The notes under the pieces: generated by a model
Told to the model about the DNA's origin: nothing
Databases searched by the model: none
Seen by the model: the letters and a program-made list of their open reading frames with translations, nothing else
Program-made: the position numbers and the translations under genes
Assembly (NCBI GenBank): GCA_934271265.1
Contig: CAKQRE010000042.1
Coordinates: 62,001 to 126,000 of the forward strand
Direction of reading: 5' to 3'
Source of the DNA: an uncultured Clostridia bacterium
GTDB lineage: Bacteria > Bacillota > Clostridia > Christensenellales > Borkfalkiaceae
Length of the DNA: 64,000 nucleotides
In this document: piece after piece, positions 40,771-50,091 of the stretch
How positions within the stretch are numbered: position 1 is the first letter of the stretch
How the letters are laid out: the number at the start of each line of letters is the position of its first letter

Positions 40771-40932
40771 TTATTCTATCTTATTATCGAACGCCGAAAG
40801 AAATCTGCGCCAATCGTCACGCGATAAAAAATATTTGCCCTTACGGACGTAATAGGTTACTTTGTCGCCGTAGATCTCCCCGAGCATCGGCTCGCTTACG
40901 TTTTCGATCGGTTTTTCGCCGTATAAATCCAT
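40771..40932 (-). CDS. Small protein of unknown function
   Basis: A 53-residue polar protein, DLYGEKPIENVSEPMLGEIY and VTYYVRKGKYFLSRDDWRRF. The start at 40932 has TAGGAGAGTTG upstream; an in-frame extension to 41043 would run into the divergent regulator gene. First gene of the set leading to the esterase. No family recognised. Confidence 0.6.
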   Translation of the reverse strand: MDLYGEKPIENVSEPMLGEIYGDKVTYYVRKGKYFLSRDDWRRFLSAFDNKIE

Positions 40933-41006
40933 ATCTGTTTCAACTCTCCTACTTGAGTTTACAGACCGATAAAAATAAAATATTTTCTTGTTTTTTTGCG
41001 AATTTA

Positions 41007-41035
41007 TTGCATTTTTGACAGGAATTTGGTAAACT
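41007..41035 (+). promoter_or_regulatory. Possible promoter giving a leaderless regulator mRNA
   Basis: TTGCAT (41007-41012), 17-bp spacer, TAAACT (41030-41035). The ATG at 41042 lies where transcription would start, and there is no ribosome site between. Confidence 0.45.
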
Positions 41036-41041
41036 ATAGCC

Positions 41042-41869
41042 ATGAAAAAGCTTATTTACCACTCAATTCCCTTAGGATACGATTATCTGCTCGATAAAGA
41101 ACCCACCTCGCTCGAAAGGCAGAAAAGATACTACCTTCACATGCATAACGATTACGAGATCCTTTATTTTTTCGACGGAAACGCCGAATACGCGGTTGAA
41201 AACGTAGTCTATCCGCTGAAGAAAAATTCCCTGCTCTTCATCAAGCCGATGGCGTATCACGGGATACAAATTTTATCCGATATGCCGTACGAGCGCTCGG
41301 TTCTGAATTTTTCAAAACAGATACTCAGCGACGAACAGAAAAAAACAGTGGACAACATCGGAGCCTGCTACTATGTTGCGGATAATTCTCCGCTGTGCAA
41401 CGTGTTTTCCCTGCTGAAAAAACTTGAACCGTTGTTTAACAAGGAGGAATTCGATCTCTTTAAGGTTTCTGCGCTATCCACCGTCATATCCATTCTGAAA
41501 TACTCGGAAAGCTGCCCGCCGCCGGATTTTTCGAACAAGAACAAAACGTTGTTGGATCAGATCATAAACTATATCAACGCAAACCCGTATAAAAAGCTTA
41601 ATTCGGACATACTTTCTCAGCAGTATTTCGTAAGCAAGTCATGGCTGAATCAATCGTTCAAACAATCAATGAAAGTCAGTCTGAAGCACTATATCAACCA
41701 AAAGAAAATATTGTTCGCTCAGTCTAAAATTCTGGACGGCGCAAGTATAAAAGACGTTGTGGAAATGTGTAATTACGATAACTATTCCACGTTTTATCGT
41801 CAATACGTCGGCTTTTTACATCACGAACCCGCTTATGATAAGGAAATCGCCGGCTTGACAACACAATAA
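41042..41869 (+). CDS. AraC-family transcriptional regulator
   Basis: A 275-residue regulator. An N-terminal cupin-like sensor domain (YYLHMHNDYEILYFFDGNAE and YPLKKNSLLFIKP) is joined to a C-terminal double helix-turn-helix (LSQQYFVSKSWLNQSFKQ and GASIKDVVEMCNYDNYSTF). The His-x-His-x-x-x-Glu start of the sensor is typical of sugar-responsive members. It is divergent from the esterase genes and probably controls neighbouring sugar genes. No ribosome site precedes the ATG. Confidence 0.9.
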   Translation: MKKLIYHSIPLGYDYLLDKEPTSLERQKRYYLHMHNDYEILYFFDGNAEYAVENVVYPLKKNSLLFIKPMAYHGIQILSDMPYERSVLNFSKQILSDEQKKTVDNIGACYYVADNSPLCNVFSLLKKLEPLFNKEEFDLFKVSALSTVISILKYSESCPPPDFSNKNKTLLDQIINYINANPYKKLNSDILSQQYFVSKSWLNQSFKQSMKVSLKHYINQKKILFAQSKILDGASIKDVVEMCNYDNYSTFYRQYVGFLHHEPAYDKEIAGLTTQ

Positions 41870-42036
41870 AAACCGATCCCGCCTGTACCAGACTATATTT
41901 TAAACGATCTTATCGAAATATCAATTGCATTTTTTCTTTTTCCGATTGCATTTTTTACATTTACAGAACAAGCGCGCCGGCGTTGTTTCCGGTCGCTTCC
42001 ACGGGCATAAGATACGTTTTAAGACTGTTTTATGGT
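41870..42036. other. Intergenic, nothing recognised
   Basis: AT-rich stretch between the AraC gene and the transposase remnant. I see no gene, promoter or terminator that I would defend. Confidence 0.4.
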
Positions 42037-42285
42037 TTATTCCATAGTCACACGGTTGTCTTTCACTGATCCTTCATATTCTTCTTCTAAATATTTGCGT
42101 TCCCGATCCGATATACGACTATGCGAATTAACCCCATATTTTTCAGAGGTTTCAACATAACTCTCGCATATCTATTATAACAGATAATTTGAATTCTGGC
42201 GAGTACTTTTTGAATCTTTGTCCTTTTTTTCATAAAAAATGCACCTCCAAAAGTTTTTCTTTTATGTCCAACTTTTGGAGGCGCA
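42037..42285 (-). pseudogene. IS3-family transposase OrfA remnant with IS end
   Basis: On the minus strand the pieces KKYSPEFKLSVIIDMRE and, after a frameshift, ETSEKYGVNSHSRISDRERK then YLEEEYEGSV match the start of IS3-type OrfA (helix-turn-helix part). The start ATG at 42233 with GGAGGTG is intact, but at least two frameshifts and an early stop break it, and OrfB is absent. At 42244-42282 is an inverted repeat CCTCCAAAAGTT / AACTTTTGGAGG with TTATGTCC, probably the left end of the element. Confidence 0.7.
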
Positions 42286-42312
42286 TTTAAAAACCGAGGT
42301 CTTTTAACTTAT

Positions 42313-43092
42313 TTATCGGGGTATGACGGGATAAAGTTGAATCATATTGCCGCAATCCACCGTGAGTTCCGCGCCGGTGGTATTTTTTGCGTGAGCGGCG
42401 AAATACCATACCGCGTCGGCGATATCCGAGCCTTCCGCAATCGCGCCGAGAGGCGAATATGCCGACGGCAACGATTTGTAAAAATCGGGATTTTTATCCG
42501 TCCTGTCCGTATGGATCATTCCGGGCAAAACTGCGTTTACTCTTATTTTATACTTACCGAGATCCAACGCGAGCGCGCGCATTAAACCGAGCTGTCCGCC
42601 CTTCGATGCGGAATATGCGGCTCTTTCCGGGATAGCCCTGTATGCGGTGTTGGAATTGACGAAAGTAATGCTTCCGCCGCCGTTTACCATTCGCCTTGCG
42701 GCGTTCCGGATGATACAAAAGTTCCAGCAAAGGTTTGTGTTTATCACGCGCTGAAAATCGGAAAGCGGGCTTTTCAGCGGATCGAACCCGACCCCCAGAT
42801 CCGCGGCGTTCAGCACCAGATCGGTTATAACGATCCCGCTGTCGTCCAGCTCGGAAAAAATGCGCTCCACACACTCTTCGTCTACGGTTCCGTCATCAAA
42901 GAGCGCGTTAAGGGTTTTTCCGAAAATCTGTACGTTCGGATATTTTTTTCGGTATTTTTCTTCCGCAGCCTTAACTTTTTCGGCGTTTCGCCCCGTAAAA
43001 ACAACGTTCTCGCCTTCCCCGGCGAATTTTTCTACGATCGACGCCCCCGTATTGACGCACGCGCCCGTTACGAATGCCCATTTTTCACTCAT
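42313..43092 (-). CDS. SDR-family oxidoreductase
   Basis: A 259-residue short-chain dehydrogenase. The cofactor motif is modified (FVTGACVNTGASI, with TGACVNTG in place of TGxxxGxG). The catalytic Ser-Tyr-Lys are in TFVNSNTAYRAIPERAAYSASKGG (Tyr in AYSASK). The C-terminal GAELTVDCGN is typical. Next to the sugar-acid dehydratase gene, ten bases away, so it likely oxidises or reduces a sugar or sugar acid in the same pathway. Confidence 0.85.
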   Translation of the reverse strand: MSEKWAFVTGACVNTGASIVEKFAGEGENVVFTGRNAEKVKAAEEKYRKKYPNVQIFGKTLNALFDDGTVDEECVERIFSELDDSGIVITDLVLNAADLGVGFDPLKSPLSDFQRVINTNLCWNFCIIRNAARRMVNGGGSITFVNSNTAYRAIPERAAYSASKGGQLGLMRALALDLGKYKIRVNAVLPGMIHTDRTDKNPDFYKSLPSAYSPLGAIAEGSDIADAVWYFAAHAKNTTGAELTVDCGNMIQLYPVIPR

Positions 43093-43101
43093 ACGATCCC
43101 C

Positions 43102-44262
43102 CTAAAAATAAAACTCGGTTCTGGGCGGACGGATATCCGTAAGCGCGCCCGTGTAATGACGCAAATTATGCTCGACATAAGGATGTTTCAGGCACTCCTC
43201 TTCGTTGAGTTCTATGCCGAGCCCCGGTTTGTCGCCGATTTTTATTCTGCCGTTCTCGTAAACGAGATTTTCGTTCGTAACCTTTTTACGGTAATCCACG
43301 TCGGAATACATGATTTCGAGAATGGAGAAACCGGGACAGCACGCGGCAAGCTGGAGCGTAGCCGCGTTGGCGATCGGACCGCTTGGATTATGCGGCGCGA
43401 ACGGAATATAATTTGCCTCCGCCGCAGCCGCGATTTTTTTAAGTTCGGCTATTCCTCCGGCATGCGAGACGTCGGGCTGAATATAATCCGCGGCACGAAG
43501 GGCAAAAAGCTTGTTGTAATCAAAGCGGGTATACAGTCTTTCTCCCGCGGAAATCGCCACCGGAGACTTATCCCGCACGGCTTTGAGCGCGTCTAAATTA
43601 TCGGGCGGAACGGGCTCTTCAAACCACATAGGTTTAAAACATTCGAGTTCTTTGGCTATCTTTATGCCCGTAGGCACGTCGAATCTGCCGTGTCCTTCTA
43701 TAAGCAGATCCACGTTGTTGCCTACCGCTTCTCTTACTTTTGCAACGCATTCGAGAGCGGTATCCAGATCCTTGTTCGATATTTGCATATAACTTTTTCC
43801 GAACGGATCCCATTTCATCGCGGTAACGCCGCGTTTTACGGCTGCCTTGGCTTTTTCGGCAAATTCGTCGGGAGTTTTCGCGCCCGAAAACCAGCCGTTT
43901 ACGTATATCCGGCAATCTTCGTTTACCCTGCCGCCGAGAAGTTGATATACGGGCACGCCGAGAGACTTGCCGAGAATGTCCCAAAGCGCGCATTCCACTG
44001 CCGAAAGCGCGCTCATAAGCACTGCGCCGCCGCGCCAGTACGCATCGCGATAAATATCGTGATAATGTTTTTCGATCGTGCGGGGATCTTTGCCCGTCAG
44101 ATAGTTTTTAATATGTTCTATCGCGCCGCAAAGCGCTTTTTCTTTATATTCGAGCGTACCCTCGCCCACACCGCAGATCCCTTCGTCGGTGTATACTTTT
44201 ACAAAAACCCAGTTGGTCCTGAAACAATCCACCACAAAGGTTTTTATGTCGGTTATTTTCAT
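43102..44262 (-). CDS. Mandelate racemase/enolase-family sugar-acid dehydratase (galactonate dehydratase-like)
   Basis: A 386-residue enzyme. An N-terminal capping domain (MKITDIKTFVVDCFRTNWVF) is followed by the (beta/alpha)7 barrel. Metal ligands: Glu in LLIEGHGRFD, Glu in WFEEPVPPDN and Glu in ISAGERLYTR. Acid/base: the KWDPFG Lys region and His in APHNPSGP. This matches D-galactonate/D-mannonate-type dehydratases, which turn a sugar acid into a 2-keto-3-deoxy acid. The gene starts inside the 3' end of the MBL-fold gene (4-base overlap) and precedes the SDR gene; the three form one operon. Confidence 0.9.
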   Translation of the reverse strand: MKITDIKTFVVDCFRTNWVFVKVYTDEGICGVGEGTLEYKEKALCGAIEHIKNYLTGKDPRTIEKHYHDIYRDAYWRGGAVLMSALSAVECALWDILGKSLGVPVYQLLGGRVNEDCRIYVNGWFSGAKTPDEFAEKAKAAVKRGVTAMKWDPFGKSYMQISNKDLDTALECVAKVREAVGNNVDLLIEGHGRFDVPTGIKIAKELECFKPMWFEEPVPPDNLDALKAVRDKSPVAISAGERLYTRFDYNKLFALRAADYIQPDVSHAGGIAELKKIAAAAEANYIPFAPHNPSGPIANAATLQLAACCPGFSILEIMYSDVDYRKKVTNENLVYENGRIKIGDKPGLGIELNEEECLKHPYVEHNLRHYTGALTDIRPPRTEFYF

Positions 44263-44939
44263 TTTAAAGTAATCTCCTTATAAATTTCCGGAATGATAAC
44301 GTTGTCGCAAACGAGCTCTTTTCCCGTCATATCGTCGAACATTCCGAAATGCGTGGGAACGACGAATCGTGCGTTTACACGCTTCGCGAACTTCGCCGCG
44401 TCGACAGGGTTCATATTGTTTCCTCGCCCGTTTATCGGCAAAAAAACGGCGTCGAATTCCATATGAGGCAAACTTTCGAAAACGCGTTCGCTGTATAGCG
44501 TGTCGCCCGTAACGTACAATATTTTATTGTCGCAAGAAATGATCGCGCCTATCGCTTCCGGATCGGAATGTTCGGCTTTCACGGCGGTAAAAACCGCGCC
44601 GCCGACGCTGAAACCCGTTCCGTTTCTGAAATACACGCAGTTGCATTCCGGATACCTTTTCTTCGCCGCGAAATAAACGGACGGCGGGGCGAGCAACACC
44701 GCTCCGACGTTGTTTTCAAGCAATTTATCGAGCGTTTCTTCGTCGTAATGATCCGCGTGAGAATGAGTGATCAATACAACGTCGGGCTTTATTTTAAGAA
44801 ACTTTTCGTCGATTTTTTGTCTGCGTACGTTTTGCGGCTCTGTTTCAGCAACCGAATCCGAAAGATACGGATCAACAACAAATGTTGATTTTTTACTTTC
44901 TATTAAAATACCGTTTTGACCTAAAAATACTATTTTCAT
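44259..44939 (-). CDS. Metallo-beta-lactamase-fold hydrolase (UlaG-like)
   Basis: A 226-residue single-domain MBL-fold enzyme. Motif 1 is LITHSHADHYD (HxHxDH). Further ligands are in AVKAEHSDPEA, YVTGDTLYS and VVPTHFGMF. The compact shape resembles UlaG-like lactonases, so opening a sugar lactone before the dehydratase step is an attractive guess. It overlaps the dehydratase gene by four bases. The stretch 44940-44969 contains no terminator or gene. Confidence 0.85.
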   Translation of the reverse strand: MKIVFLGQNGILIESKKSTFVVDPYLSDSVAETEPQNVRRQKIDEKFLKIKPDVVLITHSHADHYDEETLDKLLENNVGAVLLAPPSVYFAAKKRYPECNCVYFRNGTGFSVGGAVFTAVKAEHSDPEAIGAIISCDNKILYVTGDTLYSERVFESLPHMEFDAVFLPINGRGNNMNPVDAAKFAKRVNARFVVPTHFGMFDDMTGKELVCDNVIIPEIYKEITLK

Positions 44940-44969
44940 AAGAAATTTACGATTATTTGCCCGCTTTTG

Positions 44970-44998
44970 TTGATTTTTCGTTTAAAAAATGATATACT
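44970..44998 (+). promoter_or_regulatory. Promoter for the second AraC gene
   Basis: TTGATT (44970-44975), 17-bp spacer, TATACT (44993-44998); the start codon is at 45044. Confidence 0.7.
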
Positions 44999-45043
44999 CT
45001 TTTCAGAGTAAATTTGTTGAAATATTATTTTTGCGGGGAATAT

Positions 45044-45868
45044 ATGGAAATTTTGTCTCGTTTCGATTACATAGACGCCGGATATTTCGACTCCGTCCAG
45101 TCGGAATGGATACACAAAAAAGTCACCACCACTCCGCCGAGGGTTTGCCAGCACTACGAAATTGAATTGTATCTTTCAAAGTCGGGCACGACCTATATAA
45201 ACGGCAATAAACATGATATAGAACAATATTCGCTCATTATCTGCAAACCCGGAGATATAAGGTATTCCGTAAATCCGTTCAAATGCTATTATCTTTACAT
45301 TTCGGTAAACGACGGACGGATCAAGGAAATTCTCGATTCTCTTCCGTCGCAGATGCAGGCTTTCGGCGCGAAAGTTTTTCTCGACCGTTTTTTCTCGTTG
45401 TTAAAATACCCCGCTCAATCGACCGACGACGCCTATGCCGAACTGCGAATAACCGGGCATATAAACGAGATCGTTTTCAGACTTGCCGAAAACCGCGATT
45501 TTTACGAAAAACAGAAATTCGTAAACGCCAACGCTTCAAAAGCCATTGCGGAAGCGAAAAAGTTTATTATGAAAAACTATAATCTCAATATTCAGCTGAA
45601 AGACGTGGCGAATCACGTGTTTTTAAGTCCGAATTACTTTCATAAGCTGTTTACGCAGGTTACGGGCATTACGCCTCATCAGTACATCCTGAAACAAAAG
45701 ATAAACGCCGCCAAAAAGATGCTTCTCGAAAGCGACACGACGATAACCGACATCGTTATCAACTGCGGTTTCAGTTCGCAGTCCTACTTTAACGCGATTT
45801 TCAAGCGCGAAGTGAAAATCACGCCGAACGACTATCGCCGAAGCATGAATAAATTCTATAAAAACTGA
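45044..45868 (+). CDS. AraC-family transcriptional regulator
   Basis: A 274-residue regulator with an N-terminal cupin-type domain (CQHYEIELYLSKSGTTYIN and YSLIICKPGDIRYSV) and a C-terminal AraC DNA-binding domain: NIQLKDVANHVFLSPNYFHK, the linker TGITPHQYILKQKI, then SDTTITDIVINCGFSSQSYF and KREVKITPNDYRR. I start it at ATG 45044, which has GCGGGGA upstream, rather than an in-frame start at 45014. It is divergent from the MBL-dehydratase-SDR operon, which it probably controls. Confidence 0.92.
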   Translation: MEILSRFDYIDAGYFDSVQSEWIHKKVTTTPPRVCQHYEIELYLSKSGTTYINGNKHDIEQYSLIICKPGDIRYSVNPFKCYYLYISVNDGRIKEILDSLPSQMQAFGAKVFLDRFFSLLKYPAQSTDDAYAELRITGHINEIVFRLAENRDFYEKQKFVNANASKAIAEAKKFIMKNYNLNIQLKDVANHVFLSPNYFHKLFTQVTGITPHQYILKQKINAAKKMLLESDTTITDIVINCGFSSQSYFNAIFKREVKITPNDYRRSMNKFYKN

Positions 45869-45875
45869 TTTTTTC

Positions 45876-45903
45876 CGTCCCTTCAAAGGGACGTTTTTTT
45901 ATA
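45876..45903 (+). terminator. Terminator of the second AraC gene
   Basis: CGTCCCTT (45876-45883) pairs with AAGGGACG (45886-45893) and runs into seven T residues, which overlap the stop codon of the convergent deacetylase gene. Confidence 0.85.
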
Positions 45904-46564
45904 GTCCGAAAGCCTCTCTGTTTGTGACAAATCGGGCATTTACCCTTTTAAGCCTTTCGAGAATTTCCTTTAAAAGCCCCCATTTTTTCAGAACGTCGAA
46001 TTCGTAGGTATGCCCCCATATATAGAGGACCTGCCTTTCTTCGCTTTCGGGAAGAGCGTCGAATTTATCTATCAGATCAAACATTTCGGTATTGGAAAAA
46101 TGACAGGTACCTTTATATTTCATCAGATCTCCGTCAACGGAAAAATTCATGCTCGTTCCTGCCGTTCTCGCATATTTTATGCCTAAGTCGCGGGCGATTT
46201 TTATTACCCTGTCGTCGTAAGTGCCGTACGGGTACGCCATGCCGATAACTTCGCTGTCGAATATTTCTTCGATGTTTCTCTTATCGTAATATAATTCGTT
46301 ATATATCGTTTCTTCGTCGAGTTTTTCTAAAAAGGGATGGGTAAGACTGTGCGAAGCCACTTCGTGCCCGGTATACAGCTCTTTAAGCCCTTTGATATTC
46401 ATGCGACGGATCTCCACGCCCTCGTTTACCCAGCGGTTCGCTCGGGTTTGTATGCCCGTGTTTATATTGAACGTCGCTTTAAATCCGTATTTGTTCAATT
46501 CCTTAATAAAAGGAATATCCTGTTCTACCCCGTCGTCAAAACTGAACGTTACAAACTTCGGCAT
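45899..46564 (-). CDS. Polysaccharide deacetylase family protein (cytoplasmic)
   Basis: A 221-residue NodB-fold protein. Motif 1 is TFSFDDGVEQD (Asp-Asp), motif 2 is EVASHSLTHPFL (HxxxH), and motif 3 is GMAYPYGTYDD. No signal peptide. It removes N- or O-acetyl groups from a saccharide. Six bases from the GH42-like gene upstream, so co-transcribed; a cytoplasmic location suggests it works on imported oligosaccharides. Confidence 0.9.
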   Translation of the reverse strand: MPKFVTFSFDDGVEQDIPFIKELNKYGFKATFNINTGIQTRANRWVNEGVEIRRMNIKGLKELYTGHEVASHSLTHPFLEKLDEETIYNELYYDKRNIEEIFDSEVIGMAYPYGTYDDRVIKIARDLGIKYARTAGTSMNFSVDGDLMKYKGTCHFSNTEMFDLIDKFDALPESEERQVLYIWGHTYEFDVLKKWGLLKEILERLKRVNARFVTNREAFGL

Positions 46565-46570
46565 ACCGCA

Positions 46571-48433
46571 TTACTCCTTTTTCGCAAAAATTATCGCGCC
46601 GTTTTTCAGCTTCGGCACAACCGTTTTCTTTTTATCCCCGCAAAGAAAAACAGGCAGTTCGACGCTTTCGTCGCCGCTTACCATAAGGCAGGTTTCTCCT
46701 TTTATTCCGACGAGAAAAGTTATCTCGAGATCGGTTATCTCTCGTTCGCGGTCGGAAAAATCTATCACCGAAACGGCATACTCGTCATCGTCCTGCAAAA
46801 ATTTCAGGTCGACTTTTTTGTCTTCGACGGAAGCTATTTTAACCGAATACAGATCGGCTATTTCATAAGCTTCCGTCCACCTATCGCAAAAATCGAAAGG
46901 TTTGAACGCGTCGAAATACGCATCGTAATAAAACACCTCGCCGCCCGTCTTGCGGAATTGCTCGATTTCGCCGATCTCCTTATCGGAAAGCCCTTTTTCG
47001 GCGGGAATGATCAGCGCGTTTAACCGAAACGGCAATTTATTGAGTTCGCTTGCTCTTACTGCCAGAAGCGACACAAACCGACGCTTGAAGCTCCTGTAGA
47101 TCCTCATAGCCGAAAAAATATTCGACTCGCATCCGCTCCATGCGTTTTTATTGTCGCCGTTGCACACGGCGTCGTAATAGGCGTTGGCGCGTTCGCTGTG
47201 AAGGATCCCGACGCCCTGCCTCACTCTCTCTTTTGATACGATCTTATCGCTTAACCGATCGATCATATCGTGCATTCTGATAGCGGAAGAGTATTTTTTT
47301 GTCGGCGTGCGGTCGTTATACACGATCCCGAATCCGTTCGGTTCGGGAGAATCGTCGAAAACGTAATCTCCGCGCCATTGATAGTACATGATACCTTTTG
47401 CCCCGCTGCCGAGAGCGGCATAGGTTTCGACTTCGAAATCTCTTGCCGACATATCCGTTCTTGCGTCGTATTCTATCAGCCAGAAATGTTTTCCGAAAGC
47501 GGCGGCTGCGCTCTCGGCGTAATCCATAACGCGGGAATGCTCGTAATAAAACGCGCCCTTGCATGCGAGATAAAGGGTTATCCCGACAATATCCATTTTT
47601 TCGGCGACCCTGAAATAATCCGCTCCGCGCATACTGCTGCCCGCCTGAACGGGACAACTCGTCATACAGGTAAACGTTTCGGCGGCAGGTTTGATTTTTT
47701 TAGCCGCACTCGCCAGAAAATTAAGATAATCGTTGAATTTTTCGGTGTTAAACAACCGCCAGTCTATCCATTTTTCCGGAGATTCCTCATAAGTAGGGCG
47801 TCGGCGCGGCGGATCTAAGTCCGCTCCGCTTTTTCCTTTTTCTCCGAGTTCTTTCCCGTATTGTTCGATCATATGCGGATTGTAATCGTAAAACCCGTTA
47901 TTCGGAAACGCCGGTTCGTTGAAGATCTGAAATCCGACTACGTTTTCGTAGCCGCCGAAAAACTCCGCGCCTATTTCGGTAACCTTTTCGTTATCCTTTT
48001 TCGCCCCGTCGTGGCAAACGCAGTTTGTTATAAACTGCGACCAGTCGGACTTTAACGGTTTACCGTTTTCATCGGTCATTTTTTCGTTCGGATATTCGTT
48101 CAGCCCGTTATCATAACCGTTCAGGCGTACGGCGAGAGCCATTTCGAGCTTTCCCGTCTCCTCGGCGATTGCTCTGCCCAAAGGAAAACTCCCCTCGTAG
48201 CCTTTCTCGCCGAGCGTAAAATCACCTATCGCCGCCGTGCGCACGATATTTACATGCGCGGCTTTCATCTCGGCGAGATCTCGTTTCATCTCGCCGAGTC
48301 TGTCGCAGTTTTCGGGCACGGGAACTTTTTTCGGGTGATAAGACGGATAATAATGATTGCCTATCCCGAATTTCGCTTTGCCGTTTATGTATAATATTCC
48401 GTTTTTTAAGCGATAAGCTTCGATCCCTTTCAT
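46571..48433 (-). CDS. Glycoside hydrolase, clan A, GH42-like (beta-galactosidase type)
   Basis: A 620-residue cytoplasmic enzyme. An N-terminal TIM barrel opens ILYINGKAKFGIGNHYYPSY. The acid/base is Glu173 in GFQIFNEPAFP and the nucleophile is probably Glu321 in FWLIEYDART. Barrel end: GAKGIMYYQWRGD. It is followed by a flavodoxin-like trimerisation domain (LNALIIPAEKGLSDKEIG) and a small beta domain. The layout matches GH42, but sequence is diverged and the substrate is open. Eight bases after the binding-protein gene upstream, in the ABC operon. Confidence 0.82.
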   Translation of the reverse strand: MKGIEAYRLKNGILYINGKAKFGIGNHYYPSYHPKKVPVPENCDRLGEMKRDLAEMKAAHVNIVRTAAIGDFTLGEKGYEGSFPLGRAIAEETGKLEMALAVRLNGYDNGLNEYPNEKMTDENGKPLKSDWSQFITNCVCHDGAKKDNEKVTEIGAEFFGGYENVVGFQIFNEPAFPNNGFYDYNPHMIEQYGKELGEKGKSGADLDPPRRRPTYEESPEKWIDWRLFNTEKFNDYLNFLASAAKKIKPAAETFTCMTSCPVQAGSSMRGADYFRVAEKMDIVGITLYLACKGAFYYEHSRVMDYAESAAAAFGKHFWLIEYDARTDMSARDFEVETYAALGSGAKGIMYYQWRGDYVFDDSPEPNGFGIVYNDRTPTKKYSSAIRMHDMIDRLSDKIVSKERVRQGVGILHSERANAYYDAVCNGDNKNAWSGCESNIFSAMRIYRSFKRRFVSLLAVRASELNKLPFRLNALIIPAEKGLSDKEIGEIEQFRKTGGEVFYYDAYFDAFKPFDFCDRWTEAYEIADLYSVKIASVEDKKVDLKFLQDDDEYAVSVIDFSDREREITDLEITFLVGIKGETCLMVSGDESVELPVFLCGDKKKTVVPKLKNGAIIFAKKE

Positions 48434-48440
48434 AAAATCG

Positions 48441-50054
48441 TTATTTTTTCAATTCCTTGTAAGCAGACTTCGCTTCGTCGTAAGTCGTTTTATATTTCGT
48501 TTTCAGGTTTTCGAGTTCTTTTGTGAGGCTTTCGCCGTAATACACGCCCGCGATGGCTTTTTCTTCAAATTGATTCATCGCCTTTTCGAGCGTTGTGGAT
48601 TTTTTCGTCCATTCGTCCGTGTAAAGACAGAAACAATTCTTGACGAAATTATATCTTCCGACGCCGTTTTTATCGCCGAGCCCCAAAGCGTCATAGAAAA
48701 GTTTATCCGTTTCCTTCAGAGAATCCACGGAGTTGCCGTTGAATACGTATTGAAGGTAAGCGTCTTTCGAGAAACGATAGTTGAAAGATTCGAAAAGCAT
48801 ACCCGCCTTACGAGCCGCGGTAAAGTTCGCATATTCCGCTTTGATCGTGCGGGTCCCGTCCCCGTTCACCGTGTTATGAACGCCGTCGATCCCGTAGTTC
48901 ATAAGATTTATGCCGTCTTTGGTGTAGAACCAGTTCATAAAACGAACGATCTCGCGGGCTTTATCCTTGCTTACCTTAGACGAGATCATAAAGTTGTTTT
49001 CAAATCCGCCCGCACTCTGAACGCCGCTTTCGCCGTCCGGACCTTTTATCGGCTGAATGCCTACCCAAGTTCCGTTCGACACGCCGTTTTTACGCAGGTC
49101 TTCGGTGGAAAGTTTCGCATATTCCGAAAAATAAACGGTGCAACCGAGCGTGTTGTTAGCCATTATGTTCTGCAAACCGTTATAGCCGCGTTCGAAATAA
49201 CGGTTATCCAGAAGTCCTTCCGCATAAAGCTCCTGAAGGGATTCGAGATAGTTTTTGTACTGAGAATGATATACCGTTGGTACGTATTCGTCACCGTCCA
49301 TCGCGAAATAATATCTCGTATCGATCCCGAAAGCGTATCTCATATTCGTTATATCCTGAACGGAGAACGGAATTTCGTCGGCTTTGCCGTTACCGTTGGG
49401 GTCGCCCGTTTTGAACTTGCGAAGAACGTTTAAAAATTCGTCCCACGTGTTTGGAACGTCGAGATGAAGCGCGTCGAGCCAGTCCTTTCTTATAAGGAAA
49501 GAAAGTTGGCACTCCGGTTCGCGGATATTCATCATCGAATAGATCTCGAACGTTGCCACGTCGGTAAGTTCGAGAAGCATATTGGGATCGTTATAACTTT
49601 CCACCGTATCCATATAATTCGGCGCGTACTGCATAAGAAGATCATAAAGCGGGAAAGCCGCCCCGTCTTTTATAAGCGCCTGACGGTTGGGAACGCGGCA
49701 GAAAAGCTCGGGCGTATCGTTTTTGCCGAGCGAGGTTACGAGTCTGTCCGCAAAAGCTTCTTCGGAAACAAACTCGATATCGAGTTTGGTGTTCGTTGCC
49801 GCCTCTATCTGAGGAATCAGATTATCCTTTCTGCTGAATTTCTTTTCGTTTATCGGAGCAAGGATCTTTATGGTAAGAGTTTCTCTCGAATTGAAGTCGT
49901 AATCGTAATCCTGTTCGTAAGAGCTTCTCGGCGTTCTTTCTCTTCTTTCCGATTTGTTACCTTCGGTGTTCACGCGGCAACCCGCAAAAACCGAAAATGC
50001 GGTTACAAGCGACAATGCGGCGGTCAAGCCTCTTATCAGAGTTCTTTTTTTCAT
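48441..50054 (-). CDS. Sugar ABC importer, substrate-binding lipoprotein (LplA-like)
   Basis: A 537-residue lipoprotein with the signal LTAALSLVTAFSVFAGC (lipobox FAGC), anchored outside the membrane. The mature protein has the extracellular solute-binding family 1 layout seen in LplA/YtcQ-type proteins: ETLTIKILAPINEKK, NTWDEFLNVLRKFKTGDPNG and GKADEIPFSV, AREIVRFMNWFYTKDGINLM. It binds an oligosaccharide and hands it to the two permeases encoded upstream. No ATPase gene is present; such systems share a common MsmX-type ATPase. In order: permease, permease, binding protein, GH42-like, deacetylase. Confidence 0.92.
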   Translation of the reverse strand: MKKRTLIRGLTAALSLVTAFSVFAGCRVNTEGNKSERRERTPRSSYEQDYDYDFNSRETLTIKILAPINEKKFSRKDNLIPQIEAATNTKLDIEFVSEEAFADRLVTSLGKNDTPELFCRVPNRQALIKDGAAFPLYDLLMQYAPNYMDTVESYNDPNMLLELTDVATFEIYSMMNIREPECQLSFLIRKDWLDALHLDVPNTWDEFLNVLRKFKTGDPNGNGKADEIPFSVQDITNMRYAFGIDTRYYFAMDGDEYVPTVYHSQYKNYLESLQELYAEGLLDNRYFERGYNGLQNIMANNTLGCTVYFSEYAKLSTEDLRKNGVSNGTWVGIQPIKGPDGESGVQSAGGFENNFMISSKVSKDKAREIVRFMNWFYTKDGINLMNYGIDGVHNTVNGDGTRTIKAEYANFTAARKAGMLFESFNYRFSKDAYLQYVFNGNSVDSLKETDKLFYDALGLGDKNGVGRYNFVKNCFCLYTDEWTKKSTTLEKAMNQFEEKAIAGVYYGESLTKELENLKTKYKTTYDEAKSAYKELKK

Positions 50055-50091
50055 TACTTTCCTCCGTTCACGGAAATTTTCCGTTTTTTAT

